A DNA stretch of 41,346 bases, from NCBI GenBank assembly GCA_900539095.1, contig UQAR01000010.1:1-41346 (forward strand), in the 5' to 3' direction. This document shows positions 31,221 through 39,348 of this stretch, one piece after another. This DNA is from an uncultured Ruminococcus sp. Its GTDB lineage: Bacteria > Bacillota > Clostridia > Oscillospirales > Ruminococcaceae. Below the pieces are notes generated by a model. That model was not told the origin of the DNA, ran no database searches, and saw only the letters and a list, made by a program, of their open reading frames with translations. The position numbers and the translations under genes are program-made. The stretch's first letter is position 1, and every line of letters starts with the position of its first letter.

Positions 31221-31868
31221 TTATTCAGATTTTTGTACAGCCTTGTTCTGCCGCTCCCGCTCCCTTTTCGAAAACACACAGCCGCAGTAATCCTGCCTGT
31301 AAAGCCCGTATTTTGCCGAAAGTTCAATGGAACGTTTGTAGCCCTCACGCTTTTTGAAGTCCGCAGGCAACGCCTTTACATCATATATCTCTCCAAGTTC
31401 CGCCGATATCTCGTTGAGTTTCTGAGCGTTCTTGTATGGTGAGATAGAAAGCGTCGTGGTGAAATAATCCGCACCAAGTTCCTTTGCAAGCCGTGCCGTC
31501 CTCTCAAGCCTCAGCCTGTAACAGCGAAAACACCTCTCCCCGCCCTCAGGGATATCCTCAAAGCCTTTCACTGCCTCAAAAAACTCACGCTCATCATAAC
31601 CACGCTCCACAAACGTGACAGGATTTTTCATAGGCATTTGAGCAATGAGCCTTTTCAGCTCCGCCACACGCTTTTCATATTCCTCACGAGGATAAATATT
31701 CGGATTGTAGTAAAATACCGTTATCTTAAAATACTGCGATAAATATTCCAGCACATATGACGAACACGGTGCACAACAGCTGTGCAAAAGCAGCGTAGGC
31801 ACTTCTCCCCTCGCCTCATGTTCCTTTATGATACCCTCCAGTATTTTCTGATAATTGACCTTCTGCAT
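31221..31868 (-). CDS. queH: Epoxyqueuosine reductase QueH
   Basis: A 215-residue cytoplasmic Fe-S enzyme for the last step of queuosine synthesis in tRNA. Cysteine motifs are present in order: C31-C32-x2-C35 (HSCCAPCSS), ERCFRCYRLRLERTA and DYCGCVFS. It is the non-B12 alternative to QueG, typical of strict anaerobes. The ATG at 31868 is chosen because GAGGAG lies 8 nt before it; the open frame extends to 32012 but codes for no conserved sequence. Confidence 0.93.
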   Translation of the reverse strand: MQKVNYQKILEGIIKEHEARGEVPTLLLHSCCAPCSSYVLEYLSQYFKITVFYYNPNIYPREEYEKRVAELKRLIAQMPMKNPVTFVERGYDEREFFEAVKGFEDIPEGGERCFRCYRLRLERTARLAKELGADYFTTTLSISPYKNAQKLNEISAELGEIYDVKALPADFKKREGYKRSIELSAKYGLYRQDYCGCVFSKRERERQNKAVQKSE

Positions 31869-31919
31869 CGCTGCCGCTCCTCTTTTTATCACATTATCCG
31901 TACAACAAACAACACTGTA

Positions 31920-31945
31920 TGTAGGGGCTGGCGTCCTCGACGTCC
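31920..31945 (+). repeat. Degenerate dispersed hairpin repeat
   Basis: Begins TGTAGGGGC like the other copies, but the hairpin is different (GGCGTCCTCGACGTCCC). It lies in the leader between the queH promoter and queH. Confidence 0.45.
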
Positions 31946-31983
31946 CACTCACAGCACGTTCACTGCACCATACTATATTATAT

Positions 31984-32012
31984 AGTATAGCACGATTTCG
32001 CAATTTCCGCAA
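31984..32012 (-). promoter_or_regulatory. Candidate promoter of queH
   Basis: TTGCGG (32007-32012), a 17-nt spacer and TATACT (31984-31989) on the minus strand. A nearly palindromic TATA tract (ACTATATTATATAGTATAG) covers the -10 and start region. Confidence 0.55.
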
Positions 32013-32016
32013 TAGG

Positions 32017-32421
32017 TCATATCTTCACATTGAACCTGTTCGCACAGTTCGGGCACTTCACCCCATGTTCACCCTTTACCCTAGGCAGTCTTAACACCTT
32101 TTTGCAAACAGGGCACTTGCGATAACAGTGTGTCTTTCTGTCCGTGAACATTCTCTTCCAAAGGGAAAACTTTCTGCCGATACCGCCAAAAGCCCTTTCA
32201 AACTTCAAGTTCTCCTCATATCTCTTTTGACAGTTTCTCGACAACGCCCTCACTACCGCCAGCACCAGTACAGCGTATACCAAAAGCTGCAAAATAAGCG
32301 ACCTTACAAACAAATTCGCCGCACTAAGCACCACAGCCACACCGCAAATGCCGTAAAAAAGCTTATCTATACCATATCTGCCCTGAAAAAATCTTGCCAC
32401 CTTATACATAAATCCGTTCAT
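32017..32421 (-). CDS. Small membrane protein with C-terminal zinc ribbon
   Basis: A 134-residue protein. A hydrophobic hairpin of two transmembrane helices (about 22-60) is followed by a basic linker and a C-terminal zinc ribbon: CPVC near residue 103 and CPNC near residue 124. I do not know a function; membrane proteins of this layout are common in Ruminococcaceae. GAGGT precedes the ATG. A perfect TATAAT lies at 32446-32451 on the minus strand but lacks a good -35. Confidence 0.75.
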   Translation of the reverse strand: MNGFMYKVARFFQGRYGIDKLFYGICGVAVVLSAANLFVRSLILQLLVYAVLVLAVVRALSRNCQKRYEENLKFERAFGGIGRKFSLWKRMFTDRKTHCYRKCPVCKKVLRLPRVKGEHGVKCPNCANRFNVKI

Positions 32422-32548
32422 AAACTTTACCTCTTTTCATTTTGTATTATAATAGTACACCCGAAATTTAAACTGATTATTAACTTTTGTCAAGTTTCAC
32501 CTACTTTTCACACAACTTTCAGCTTTCACCCTTACATCACCATAGGCA

Positions 32549-32579
32549 TATAATGAAGTGTATTCGTAAAAACGTATAC
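32549..32579 (+). promoter_or_regulatory. -10 box and start-site hairpin of the DUF3343-desulfurase operon
   Basis: TATAAT at 32549-32554 without a convincing -35. It is followed at once by an inverted repeat GTATTCGT-aaaa-ACGTATAC (32560-32579, one mismatch) at the likely transcript start. Confidence 0.45.
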
Positions 32580-32610
32580 GGACAAGTACAGCATAAAGGA
32601 GCAATAAAAA

Positions 32611-32835
32611 ATGAAAAAAAGTCTTATAGCCATGACCTCCATAACCTACGCAATGAAAGCCAAAACCTTGCTGAACGGTTTAAAATACTACTGCGAAATA
32701 CAGCGAACCCCCAAAGACTTGGGCACAGGCTGCGGCTACTCCATAGCCGTCACCGCACCCCCCGAAGAGATAACAGCCATACTTCAAAAAGAACGCATAC
32801 CATTCAGAAACGTGATATTCGAGCAAAAGAGGTGA
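32611..32835 (+). CDS. DUF3343 small protein (putative Se/S carrier-like)
   Basis: A 74-residue protein with the DUF3343 layout: N-terminal strand and helix (SITYAMKAKTLLNGL), then a conserved Cys in GTGCGYSIAV (C41) and a C-terminal IPFRNVIF. The family is described as a putative selenium or sulfur carrier. The pairing with a cysteine desulfurase, whose GTG start overlaps this stop, supports a sulfur-handling role, but that is inference. AAAGGAG precedes the ATG. Confidence 0.85.
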   Translation: MKKSLIAMTSITYAMKAKTLLNGLKYYCEIQRTPKDLGTGCGYSIAVTAPPEEITAILQKERIPFRNVIFEQKR

Positions 32836-33986
32836 GAAAGATAAACACCCGTAGCATAATAAACTTTGACAACTCCGCCACAAGCTACCCAAAGCCCGCC
32901 ACCGTCGCAAGAGCTGTCACACAGGCGGTGGAACTCTATGGCGGAAATCCCGGCAGAAGTGGTCATAAGCTTTCCATGAGAGTGTCCGAAAAGATATTCA
33001 CCGTCCGACAGCAGGCAGCCGAAATGTTCGGTGCACAAATAGAGAACGTGGCATTCACCGCCAACTGTACCCATGCCTTGAACATGGCGATAAAAGGCAT
33101 CATGCAGTACGGCGGCCATATGATAATCTCAGACCATGAGCATAACGCCGTGGCAAGACCCGTCTATGCCCTTTCCAAAACAAGGGGCGTGAAATATTCC
33201 ATCGCCCGAACCGGTGAAACAGACAGCGAGACCGTGGAAAACTTCCGCCGCCTTATCACCTCCGAAACCAAGTGTATCTGCTGCACAGTCGCCTCCAACG
33301 TCACAGGCAGACTCATGCCATACCGTGAATTAGCCGCTCTGTGCAAAGCAAACGGCATTTGTTTCATCGCAGACGGAGCACAAGCCTGCGGACTGCTTGA
33401 TCTGTCACTTTCTTACGGTTTCAACTTTCTTTGTACCGCAGGTCACAAAGCCCTCTATGGCCCAACAGGCACAGGACTGCTCATCTCCGACGGCGAATAT
33501 TCTCTGTCCACCATAATCGAAGGCGGCACAGGTGCGACCTCCGCCCAGCTTGAACAGACCCCTTTCCTCCCCGAAAAACTTGAAAGCGGCACGATAAACA
33601 CCGTGGGCATAATCGGTCTTGGAGAAGGACTTAAATTCGTCCGCCAAAAGACCCCTGCCGTAATAAGAGCACACGAAGAAAAGCTCTGCCAGCAGCTTTA
33701 CGAGCAGCTTTCCACCATAGACAAAATAAGATTTTACGAGGCGAACGTGAAAAAAGTTCCTATACTTTCCTTTAACGTTGGCGATATCCCCTCTGCCGAA
33801 ACCGCCTCCTACCTTAGCGATAAAGGCTTTGCCCTCCGTGGCGGACTGCAATGTGCCGCCGTCACCCATACCACCCTTGGCACGATAGAACAAGGCACAG
33901 TCCGTTTCTCCCCGTCCGCATTCAGCACCCCTCAGCAGGTGGCAGCTTTGTCACGGACGATAAAAGAATTCGCCTCACAAAAATAA
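32832..33986 (+). CDS. Cysteine desulfurase-family PLP enzyme
   Basis: A 384-residue class V aminotransferase fold enzyme. PLP Lys is K206 in TAGHKALYGPTGTG, the N-terminal substrate strand is INFDNSATSYPKP, and the probable catalytic Cys is C341 in LRGGLQCAAVTH. Such enzymes release sulfur (or selenium from selenocysteine) as a persulfide. The GTG start at 32832 overlaps the DUF3343 stop (GTGA) and has no proper Shine-Dalgarno, so translation should be coupled. The frame is open far upstream, but those codons overlap the DUF3343 gene and are not conserved. It is more like the stand-alone desulfurases than IscS or SufS of an Fe-S operon, none of which is nearby. Confidence 0.88.
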   Translation: MRKINTRSIINFDNSATSYPKPATVARAVTQAVELYGGNPGRSGHKLSMRVSEKIFTVRQQAAEMFGAQIENVAFTANCTHALNMAIKGIMQYGGHMIISDHEHNAVARPVYALSKTRGVKYSIARTGETDSETVENFRRLITSETKCICCTVASNVTGRLMPYRELAALCKANGICFIADGAQACGLLDLSLSYGFNFLCTAGHKALYGPTGTGLLISDGEYSLSTIIEGGTGATSAQLEQTPFLPEKLESGTINTVGIIGLGEGLKFVRQKTPAVIRAHEEKLCQQLYEQLSTIDKIRFYEANVKKVPILSFNVGDIPSAETASYLSDKGFALRGGLQCAAVTHTTLGTIEQGTVRFSPSAFSTPQQVAALSRTIKEFASQK

Positions 33987-33991
33987 CTCAC

Positions 33992-34038
33992 AAGCGGCAG
34001 AGCTGATGTAAAATCTCACGCCCTGCCGCTTATTCTAT
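33992..34038 (+). terminator. Rho-independent terminator after the desulfurase
   Basis: A 9-bp outer stem AAGCGGCAG/CTGCCGCTT (33992-34000 with 34023-34031) with an inner imperfect stem, followed by an AT-rich but imperfect T tail. Confidence 0.7.
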
Positions 34039-34066
34039 TGCATAACGCCCCATATATTGATATAAT
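34038..34066 (+). promoter_or_regulatory. Sigma-A promoter of the EamA-GNAT genes
   Basis: TTGCAT (34038-34043), a 17-nt spacer and a perfect TATAAT (34061-34066). An inverted repeat GTGTAA-N11-TTACAC (34071-34093) lies at the likely start point. Confidence 0.78.
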
Positions 34067-34109
34067 AGTAGTGTAAGCAAACAAATTTTACACGAAAGAA
34101 AGTGGTCAT

Positions 34110-34523
34110 ATGTGGTTTGTGTTTGCACTTCTCTCCGCTGTTTTCGCAGCACTCACCTCTGTCCTTGCAAAAGTCGGCATCGACGGAGTAAATTCAAATC
34201 TTGCCACCGCCCTGCGTACCTGCGTTGTGCTTGCTATGGCATGGCTCATGGTGTTCATCACCCATGCCCAAAGCGGAATAGGCTCTATCGGCAGAAAAAG
34301 CTGGGTGTTCCTTATCCTATCAGGCCTTGCAACAGGTGCGTCATGGCTCTGCTACTATAAAGCTATCCAAATGGGCAGCGTTTCAAAAGTCGCACCGATA
34401 GACAAGCTCAGCGTTGTTATAACCCTTATCCTTGCAGTGATATTTCTCCATGAGGACTTCACCGCCAAATCAGCCATAGGTGCAGCACTTATCACCGCAG
34501 GCACTATATTAATGGTAATATAA
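34110..34523 (+). CDS. Half-size EamA/DMT-superfamily transporter
   Basis: A 137-residue protein with one EamA unit: about five hydrophobic helices and the segment WLCYYKAIQMGSVSKVAPIDKLSVVITLILA typical of the C-terminal half of DMT exporters (read here in shorter pieces: YYKAIQMGSVSKVAP, DKLSVVITLILAV). Full-length members have two such units, so this one should dimerise. The substrate is unknown. The ribosome binding site is weak (GAAAG). The GNAT gene follows 10 nt later. Confidence 0.88.
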   Translation: MWFVFALLSAVFAALTSVLAKVGIDGVNSNLATALRTCVVLAMAWLMVFITHAQSGIGSIGRKSWVFLILSGLATGASWLCYYKAIQMGSVSKVAPIDKLSVVITLILAVIFLHEDFTAKSAIGAALITAGTILMVI

Positions 34524-34533
34524 GGAGCACGCT

Positions 34534-35121
34534 ATGACAATACGAACAGTTACCGAAAAAGACGCCGCCGGGCTGCTGGACATATACCATCCCTACGTTG
34601 AGAACACCGCCATAACTTTCGAGTATGACGTTCCCTCCGTTGAAGAGTTCGCAGAGCGTATCCGCCTCATATCCGCAAATTATCCCTACATAGCCGCAGT
34701 GGAAAACGGCGAGATACAGGGCTATGCCTATGCAGGCGTGTTCAAAGGCAGAGCCGCCTATGATTGGTCAGTGGAGGTCACAGTCTATGTGAAGAAAGGA
34801 CTTCACCGCAAAGGCATAGGTGCAAAACTATACGCCGCCCTTGAAAAGCTCCTTGCAGCACAGCATATAACGAATCTCTATGCCTGCGTCGCCTATCCCG
34901 AAAAAGAGGACGAGTATCTCACCTTCGACAGCGTGAAGTTCCATGAAAAAATGGGCTATGCCATAGTGGGCACTTTCCATAGATGTGCATTTAAGTTCGA
35001 TAGGTGCTATCATATGGTGTGGCTTGAAAAAATACTCACCAAAACCGATACCGCCCCTCAGCCCGTTATCCCGTTTTCTCAGCTTGATAAAGCCTTAATT
35101 AACAAAATAGTCCTTGAATAA
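34534..35121 (+). CDS. GNAT N-acetyltransferase, phosphinothricin-acetyltransferase-like
   Basis: A 195-residue protein. The GNAT acetyl-CoA loop is GLHRKGIGAKLY (about residues 89-100), and the segment ENTAITFEYDVPSVEEF is typical of Pat/Bar-like N-acyltransferases, as are FHEKMGYAIVGTFHRCAFKF and the following YHMVWLEK. It probably acetylates an amino-acid-like amine. The C-terminal 30 residues (TDTAPQPVIPFSQLDK) extend beyond the usual domain. AGGAG precedes the ATG. Cotranscribed with the half-size transporter, so a detoxify-and-export pair is possible. Confidence 0.87.
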   Translation: MTIRTVTEKDAAGLLDIYHPYVENTAITFEYDVPSVEEFAERIRLISANYPYIAAVENGEIQGYAYAGVFKGRAAYDWSVEVTVYVKKGLHRKGIGAKLYAALEKLLAAQHITNLYACVAYPEKEDEYLTFDSVKFHEKMGYAIVGTFHRCAFKFDRCYHMVWLEKILTKTDTAPQPVIPFSQLDKALINKIVLE

Positions 35122-35142
35122 AGGCAGAAAATATGGTAAAAT
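35114..35142 (+). promoter_or_regulatory. Sigma-A promoter of pheA-ispF
   Basis: TTGAAT (35114-35119), overlapping the end of the GNAT gene, a 17-nt spacer and TAAAAT (35137-35142). Confidence 0.7.
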
Positions 35143-35173
35143 AATATCATTCTGTTTATCAAGGAGTTTTAAA

Positions 35174-36286
35174 ATGGATCTTCAGGAACTGAGAAATGAA
35201 ATAAATGATATTGACAGCCAAATGCAGGAGCTTTTCAATAAGCGTATGCAGATAAGCTTTAAGGTGGCTGAATATAAGATAGCAAACGGAATGCCTGTTT
35301 TTCAGGGCAAACGTGAAAACGAGATATTAGACCATGTTTCAGAAAACGCACCAAAGGGCTTGGAAAGTGCCTCAAGAGTGTTTTTCCAAAACATCATGGA
35401 TATCTCAAAATGCCGCCAGTATCAAGAGTTTTTCGCCGACTCAGATAAATTTGAGTACAAAAAATTGGACTTAACAGGTCATAAGACCGTCGCCGTCCCA
35501 GGCACAGTGGGCTCATATTCACATATAGCCTGCAAGCAGATATTCAGCGACTTTGAGCCGGTGTTCTTTGAAGATTTTGAGGACGTTTTCGCCTCCGTGG
35601 AAAACGGTTCAGCGGATTTCGGAATACTCCCTATAGCAAATTCCACCGCAGGCTCAGTGGGTCAGACCTATGAGCTTATGAAAAAGCACGATTTCAAAAT
35701 CTGTGCCGCAACTAAGGTAAAAATATCCCATTGCCTTGCAGTGAAAAAAGGCACGAACTTTGAGGATATCAGGATAGTCTATTCCCACGAACAGGCACTC
35801 AGCCAGTGCTCAGAGTTTCTGTCACATAATGGTCTGAAAAACCATAAATACGCAAATACAGCACTTGCCGCCTGTTACATAAAAGAAAGCAGCGAACCAT
35901 ATGCCGCTATCTGCTCCGAAACCTGTGCCCAGCAGCACGGACTGGAGATACTAAAACGCAATATAGCCAACGCCGCTGAGAACTATACAAGATTTATCCT
36001 TATCTCAAAGGAAACGCTCCGCTCAGAGAATGCCGACATAGTGTCAGTATCTCTGGCACTTCCGCATACGTCCTCAGCACTCTATAGACTGCTCACCAAA
36101 TTTTCCGTAGCAGGTCTTAACCTTTCCATGATAGAGAGCCGCCCTATCGCAAACACGGATTTTGACGTTGTTTTCTATCTTGACTTTGAGGGAGCGATAA
36201 ATTCCCCCGACGTGGCAAAGCTTATGAGCGAGCTTAATTCAGAGCTTTCATATTTCAAATTCTTAGGCAACTATGAGGAGATATAA
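35174..36286 (+). CDS. pheA: Bifunctional chorismate mutase / prephenate dehydratase
   Basis: A 370-residue P-protein making phenylpyruvate from chorismate. The domains are chorismate mutase (1-85, RNEINDIDSQMQELFNKRM), prephenate dehydratase (about 102-280, with the NYTRF motif containing the catalytic Thr) and ACT (about 290-365, with ESRP, the phenylalanine-binding motif). Feedback inhibition by Phe is therefore expected. The ATG at 35174 has AGGAG upstream. The gene starts an operon with ispF 12 nt downstream, an unusual neighbour with no pathway link. Confidence 0.96.
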   Translation: MDLQELRNEINDIDSQMQELFNKRMQISFKVAEYKIANGMPVFQGKRENEILDHVSENAPKGLESASRVFFQNIMDISKCRQYQEFFADSDKFEYKKLDLTGHKTVAVPGTVGSYSHIACKQIFSDFEPVFFEDFEDVFASVENGSADFGILPIANSTAGSVGQTYELMKKHDFKICAATKVKISHCLAVKKGTNFEDIRIVYSHEQALSQCSEFLSHNGLKNHKYANTALAACYIKESSEPYAAICSETCAQQHGLEILKRNIANAAENYTRFILISKETLRSENADIVSVSLALPHTSSALYRLLTKFSVAGLNLSMIESRPIANTDFDVVFYLDFEGAINSPDVAKLMSELNSELSYFKFLGNYEEI

Positions 36287-36298
36287 TAGGAGGATACT

Positions 36299-36775
36299 AT
36301 GCGTATAGGACACGGATATGACGTCCACAGACTGACCGAGGGCAGAAAGCTTATTATCGGCGGCGTGGATATACCATATGAAAAAGGACTTCTTGGACAT
36401 TCCGATGCAGACGTCCTCGCACACGCCATAATGGATTCCATACTTGGTGCATTGGCACTTGGAGATATCGGCAAGCTTTTTCCCGATAATGACCCCGACT
36501 ATGAGGGTGCAGACAGCATAAAGCTAATGGAAAAAGTCATAAGTGTGATAACCGAAAAAGGCTGGAAGATAGGCAATATCGACTCCACCATATGTGCACA
36601 GAAACCAAAGCTTGCACCGTATATCACCTCCATGCGTGAGCGGATAGCCGTCGCCTGCGGCTGCGATATCTCGCAAATATCCGTCAAAGCCACCACCGAA
36701 GAAAAACTTGGCTTTACAGGAGAAGAACTAGGCATATCAGCCACCGCCGTGTGCCTGCTTGAAGAAATAAAATAG
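36299..36775 (+). CDS. ispF: 2-C-methyl-D-erythritol 2,4-cyclodiphosphate synthase
   Basis: A 158-residue enzyme of the MEP isoprenoid pathway. Metal ligands D8 and H10 are in RIGHGYDVH, a third His is in LLGHSDADVL, and DIGKLFPDND and the C-terminal VKATTEEKLGFTG are conserved. It works as a trimer with zinc. GGAGG precedes the ATG. ispD, often adjacent, is absent here. Confidence 0.97.
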   Translation: MRIGHGYDVHRLTEGRKLIIGGVDIPYEKGLLGHSDADVLAHAIMDSILGALALGDIGKLFPDNDPDYEGADSIKLMEKVISVITEKGWKIGNIDSTICAQKPKLAPYITSMRERIAVACGCDISQISVKATTEEKLGFTGEELGISATAVCLLEEIK

Positions 36776-36780
36776 CATAT

Positions 36781-36818
36781 AAAAAGGACTGCCGTAACAA
36801 AAACAGCAGTCCTTTTTT
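36781..36818. terminator. Bidirectional terminator between ispF and the wall-binding repeat protein
   Basis: GGACTGC/GCAGTCC core, extended by an A run on the left and a T run on the right (36781-36792 with 36806-36818). It can serve both converging genes. Confidence 0.88.
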
Positions 36819-36831
36819 ATTATCCGTATAA

Positions 36832-36855
36832 GTAGGGGCGACCTGAGGCCGCCCG
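36832..36855 (+). repeat. Dispersed hairpin repeat, copy 2
   Basis: GTAGGGGCGACCTGAGGCCG then CCCG: the same GTAGGGGCGA start and CGCCCG end as other copies, with one mismatch in the stem. Confidence 0.65.
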
Positions 36856-36903
36856 CTGACTATCATTCTTTACAGTTTATACGCCTATTCCGCAGCCATA
36901 AAA

Positions 36904-39138
36904 CTACGCCTTGTGAGCAATACCATCATTGTCAATGTTGTAACCGTCAATAGTGGTGTTTATCACCATCATTCCCGTGCTGTCGAAATAGTAGCAGTTT
37001 CCGTCTATCTTTTTCCAGCCCGTCACAACAGTGCCGTCCTTCTTGTTGTAAAACTTCTGACCACGCCAGCTTACCCAGCCTTCCTGCAAATAACCTGATT
37101 CGCCGAAATTGTAATACTTGGCGTCGATATACACAGGGCCTCTCACAGGAACACCATGCTGTAGGAAGTATCTCTTTCCGTCAATGGTCGTCCATTCATT
37201 CTGTAAAACGTGCTCGCCGTTGAAATAGAAATCCACGCCGTCAATGCTCGTCCAGCCAGCAGCCGCCTTGCCGTCAGCTTTGAAATAGTAGGTCTTGTCA
37301 CCGGCAGTCACCCACTTGTTCACCTGAGCACCGTTATCATCAATGTAGTAAAGTCCCGACTCATCACTGAACAGACCCTTTGTGAGCTTGCCCTCAGTGT
37401 CAAAGTGATAAAGCTTGTCGCCAATAGTGTGCCAGCCTGTAACAGCCGCCTCGCTGTCGCCAATGTAGTAAGTGTCACCCTCAGATGTCACAAACTCAGA
37501 CTTTGCCCACGAGCCGTCCGCCTTTTTATACTTCAAGTCAGCGTCTATCTTGACCAGACCCTCCGCAAAAATGCCCTCGTTGGAGAACGTGTATTTTGTA
37601 CCGTCTACCTCAAACTCACCCACAGCCGCAGCACCGGTTATGCCGAAATAATATTTCTTGCCCTCAATGGTCTGCCAGCCGGTAGCCTTCTTGCCTGTTT
37701 CCTCGTCAAAGTAGAAATAATAACCGTCTATCTTGTGCAGTCCCGTGCAAAGCGTGTGGTCAGAGTAGAAATAATACTGATAGAACACCGCTCCGCCGAA
37801 CTTCTCATAAACCTTCCTGTCATAAGCATTGAAAGTCTTTTCGCCGAACTTCGCCGCAAGCTCTTCAAGCTTTTTAAGTTCCTCTTCGCTAGGCTTTTCG
37901 TCCTTCTTGTAATCATTCTTTTCATACTTTACAAGACTTGAAACGTTGGACTTGAACTTCTTTACCTGCTTTTTCTCATCATCAGTGTACTGGTTCGTGT
38001 TCGTCCAACCCGTGGCAGCCACATGGGTCTTTTTGTCAAAGTAATAGGTGTGATCATCTATATCCTGCCAGCCGTCAGCCACAACACCGCCTCTGCCGAA
38101 ATAATAAGTGTTGCCGCCAATGTCATGCCAGCCGGTGAGCAGCTGATTTTTCTTGTTGAAGTAGTAATACTTGTCCTTTATCTTCGTAAAGCCCTTGCCT
38201 GCCGAACCATCGCCCTTGAAATAATATTTCTCAGGCGGCTCTTCATACCAGCCCTTAGTCATTTTACCGTCATCAGCAAAATGATATCTGTTGTTTCCTA
38301 TGGTTATCCAGCCCTTGACCATTTCACAGCTGTCATTGAAATAGTAGCTTTCGCCGTCTATTTCCGTGAATCCCTCTGCACAAGCACCTGTCTCCTCGTC
38401 TGAATAGTAATACTTCTTATCAAGTTCCATCCAACCCTTGTGTGCCGCACCGCTCTCAGAGAAATAATACTTCTTGTCGTCTATCTCCTGCCAGCCCGTG
38501 ACCATGTGACCGTCGTCCTCGTCGAAATAGTATATCTCGTCCTCTATCTCCACAAAGCCCTTTGCCATAGCACCGCTTTTAAGGAAATAATACTGAACAT
38601 TGTTTATCTTCGCCCAGCCTGTAACACGCTTTCCGCTCTCGTCATAATAATATCCGCCGTCGCTGTCAAAGCCCGTGTCAGGGAAACCGTGATCGTCAAA
38701 GTAGTATTCTCCGCCGTTTATCTCGCAAAGACCCGTCCTGAAAATACCCGACTCTTCCGAGAAATAATATTCCTCGCCGCTTATTTTTATCTTGCCACGC
38801 TGAACAACGCCGTCCTTGACATAATAAGTGTCCCCACGGTATTTCTGCCAGCCGTCAGCCATGGTGTTGCCGTCGTCGTCAAAAAGATAGCAGGTGTTGT
38901 CTATTATCTGATAGCCCAACGCCTTCTCGCCGGTTTCCTTGTCGATGTAGTAAGTCACACCGTCATGCGTGTGCCAGCCCGACGCATAGTAAGCACCGTA
39001 ATATAAATATCCCCCAAAGCCTGCTCCCATAACAATAGTGCAGGCAGCAGCCGCAGCGATCATTTTTCTCTTTTCGCTTTTCAGCACTTCATTGTATCTG
39101 TTGCAAAAGACATTGTCCTCATTACTGTTTATGCTCAT
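36904..39138 (-). CDS. Membrane-anchored cell-wall-binding repeat protein (choline-binding-like), no catalytic domain seen
   Basis: A 744-residue protein. After a short cytoplasmic N-terminus (1-25) and one transmembrane helix (about 26-48), nearly everything is about 30 tandem units of about 20 residues with the pattern GW-x2-I-x-G-x2-YYF-x3-G, as in CW_binding_1 repeats of choline-binding and glucan-binding proteins. Repeats 1-16 and 17-31 are split by a charged, helical linker at about residues 385-455 (Lys/Glu-rich, KKDEKPSEEELKKLEELAAK). No hydrolase or adhesin domain is present. It could bind teichoic acid-type or glucan polymers on its own surface or act as a scaffold. AGGAAGG precedes the ATG; a good promoter lies upstream. 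Confidence 0.85.
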   Translation of the reverse strand: MSINSNEDNVFCNRYNEVLKSEKRKMIAAAAACTIVMGAGFGGYLYYGAYYASGWHTHDGVTYYIDKETGEKALGYQIIDNTCYLFDDDGNTMADGWQKYRGDTYYVKDGVVQRGKIKISGEEYYFSEESGIFRTGLCEINGGEYYFDDHGFPDTGFDSDGGYYYDESGKRVTGWAKINNVQYYFLKSGAMAKGFVEIEDEIYYFDEDDGHMVTGWQEIDDKKYYFSESGAAHKGWMELDKKYYYSDEETGACAEGFTEIDGESYYFNDSCEMVKGWITIGNNRYHFADDGKMTKGWYEEPPEKYYFKGDGSAGKGFTKIKDKYYYFNKKNQLLTGWHDIGGNTYYFGRGGVVADGWQDIDDHTYYFDKKTHVAATGWTNTNQYTDDEKKQVKKFKSNVSSLVKYEKNDYKKDEKPSEEELKKLEELAAKFGEKTFNAYDRKVYEKFGGAVFYQYYFYSDHTLCTGLHKIDGYYFYFDEETGKKATGWQTIEGKKYYFGITGAAAVGEFEVDGTKYTFSNEGIFAEGLVKIDADLKYKKADGSWAKSEFVTSEGDTYYIGDSEAAVTGWHTIGDKLYHFDTEGKLTKGLFSDESGLYYIDDNGAQVNKWVTAGDKTYYFKADGKAAAGWTSIDGVDFYFNGEHVLQNEWTTIDGKRYFLQHGVPVRGPVYIDAKYYNFGESGYLQEGWVSWRGQKFYNKKDGTVVTGWKKIDGNCYYFDSTGMMVINTTIDGYNIDNDGIAHKA

Positions 39139-39177
39139 AAAGATCCTTCCTGAATTTACACAGTTGTAGTTAGTATA

Positions 39178-39206
39178 ATTATATCACAACAAAACAAGAA
39201 TTTCAA
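39178..39206 (-). promoter_or_regulatory. Sigma-A promoter of the wall-binding repeat protein
   Basis: TTGAAA (39201-39206), a 17-nt spacer and a perfect TATAAT (39178-39183) on the minus strand. Confidence 0.82.
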
Positions 39207-39240
39207 TACCGCCGCCCCAATTTTCACGCCCCTCACACAT

Positions 39241-39274
39241 AAAAGGCTGTACAGTCCAAATAACTGTACAGCCC
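39241..39274 (-). terminator. Rho-independent terminator of the sigma/anti-sigma operon
   Basis: A perfect 11-bp stem (39263-39273 with 39245-39255), a 7-nt loop and TTTT on the minus strand. The arms contain CTGTACAG. Confidence 0.82.
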
Positions 39275-39302
39275 GATCTGTCGCAAAAGTATCAAACCAA
39301 CT

Positions 39303-39325
39303 GGCGACCTCAGGTCGTCCCTACA
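39303..39325 (-). repeat. Dispersed hairpin repeat, copy 3
   Basis: On the minus strand TGTAGGGACGACCTGAGGTC then GCC. It faces copy 4, 23 nt away, in inverted orientation. Confidence 0.65.
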
Positions 39326-39348
39326 AATTCTCATGACCGCAATTTATC

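Noticed and set aside
32487..32831. Long N-terminal extension of the cysteine desulfurase
   Set aside because: The frame is open, but the codons overlap the DUF3343 gene in another frame and encode no conserved sequence; the conserved enzyme begins just after 32832.
37210..39006. Long open frames on the plus strand opposite the wall-binding repeat protein (37210-37941, 38023-38403, 38440-39006)
   Set aside because: They mirror the repeat units of the real gene on the minus strand, lack ribosome binding sites and show only repeat-derived valine/isoleucine patterns.
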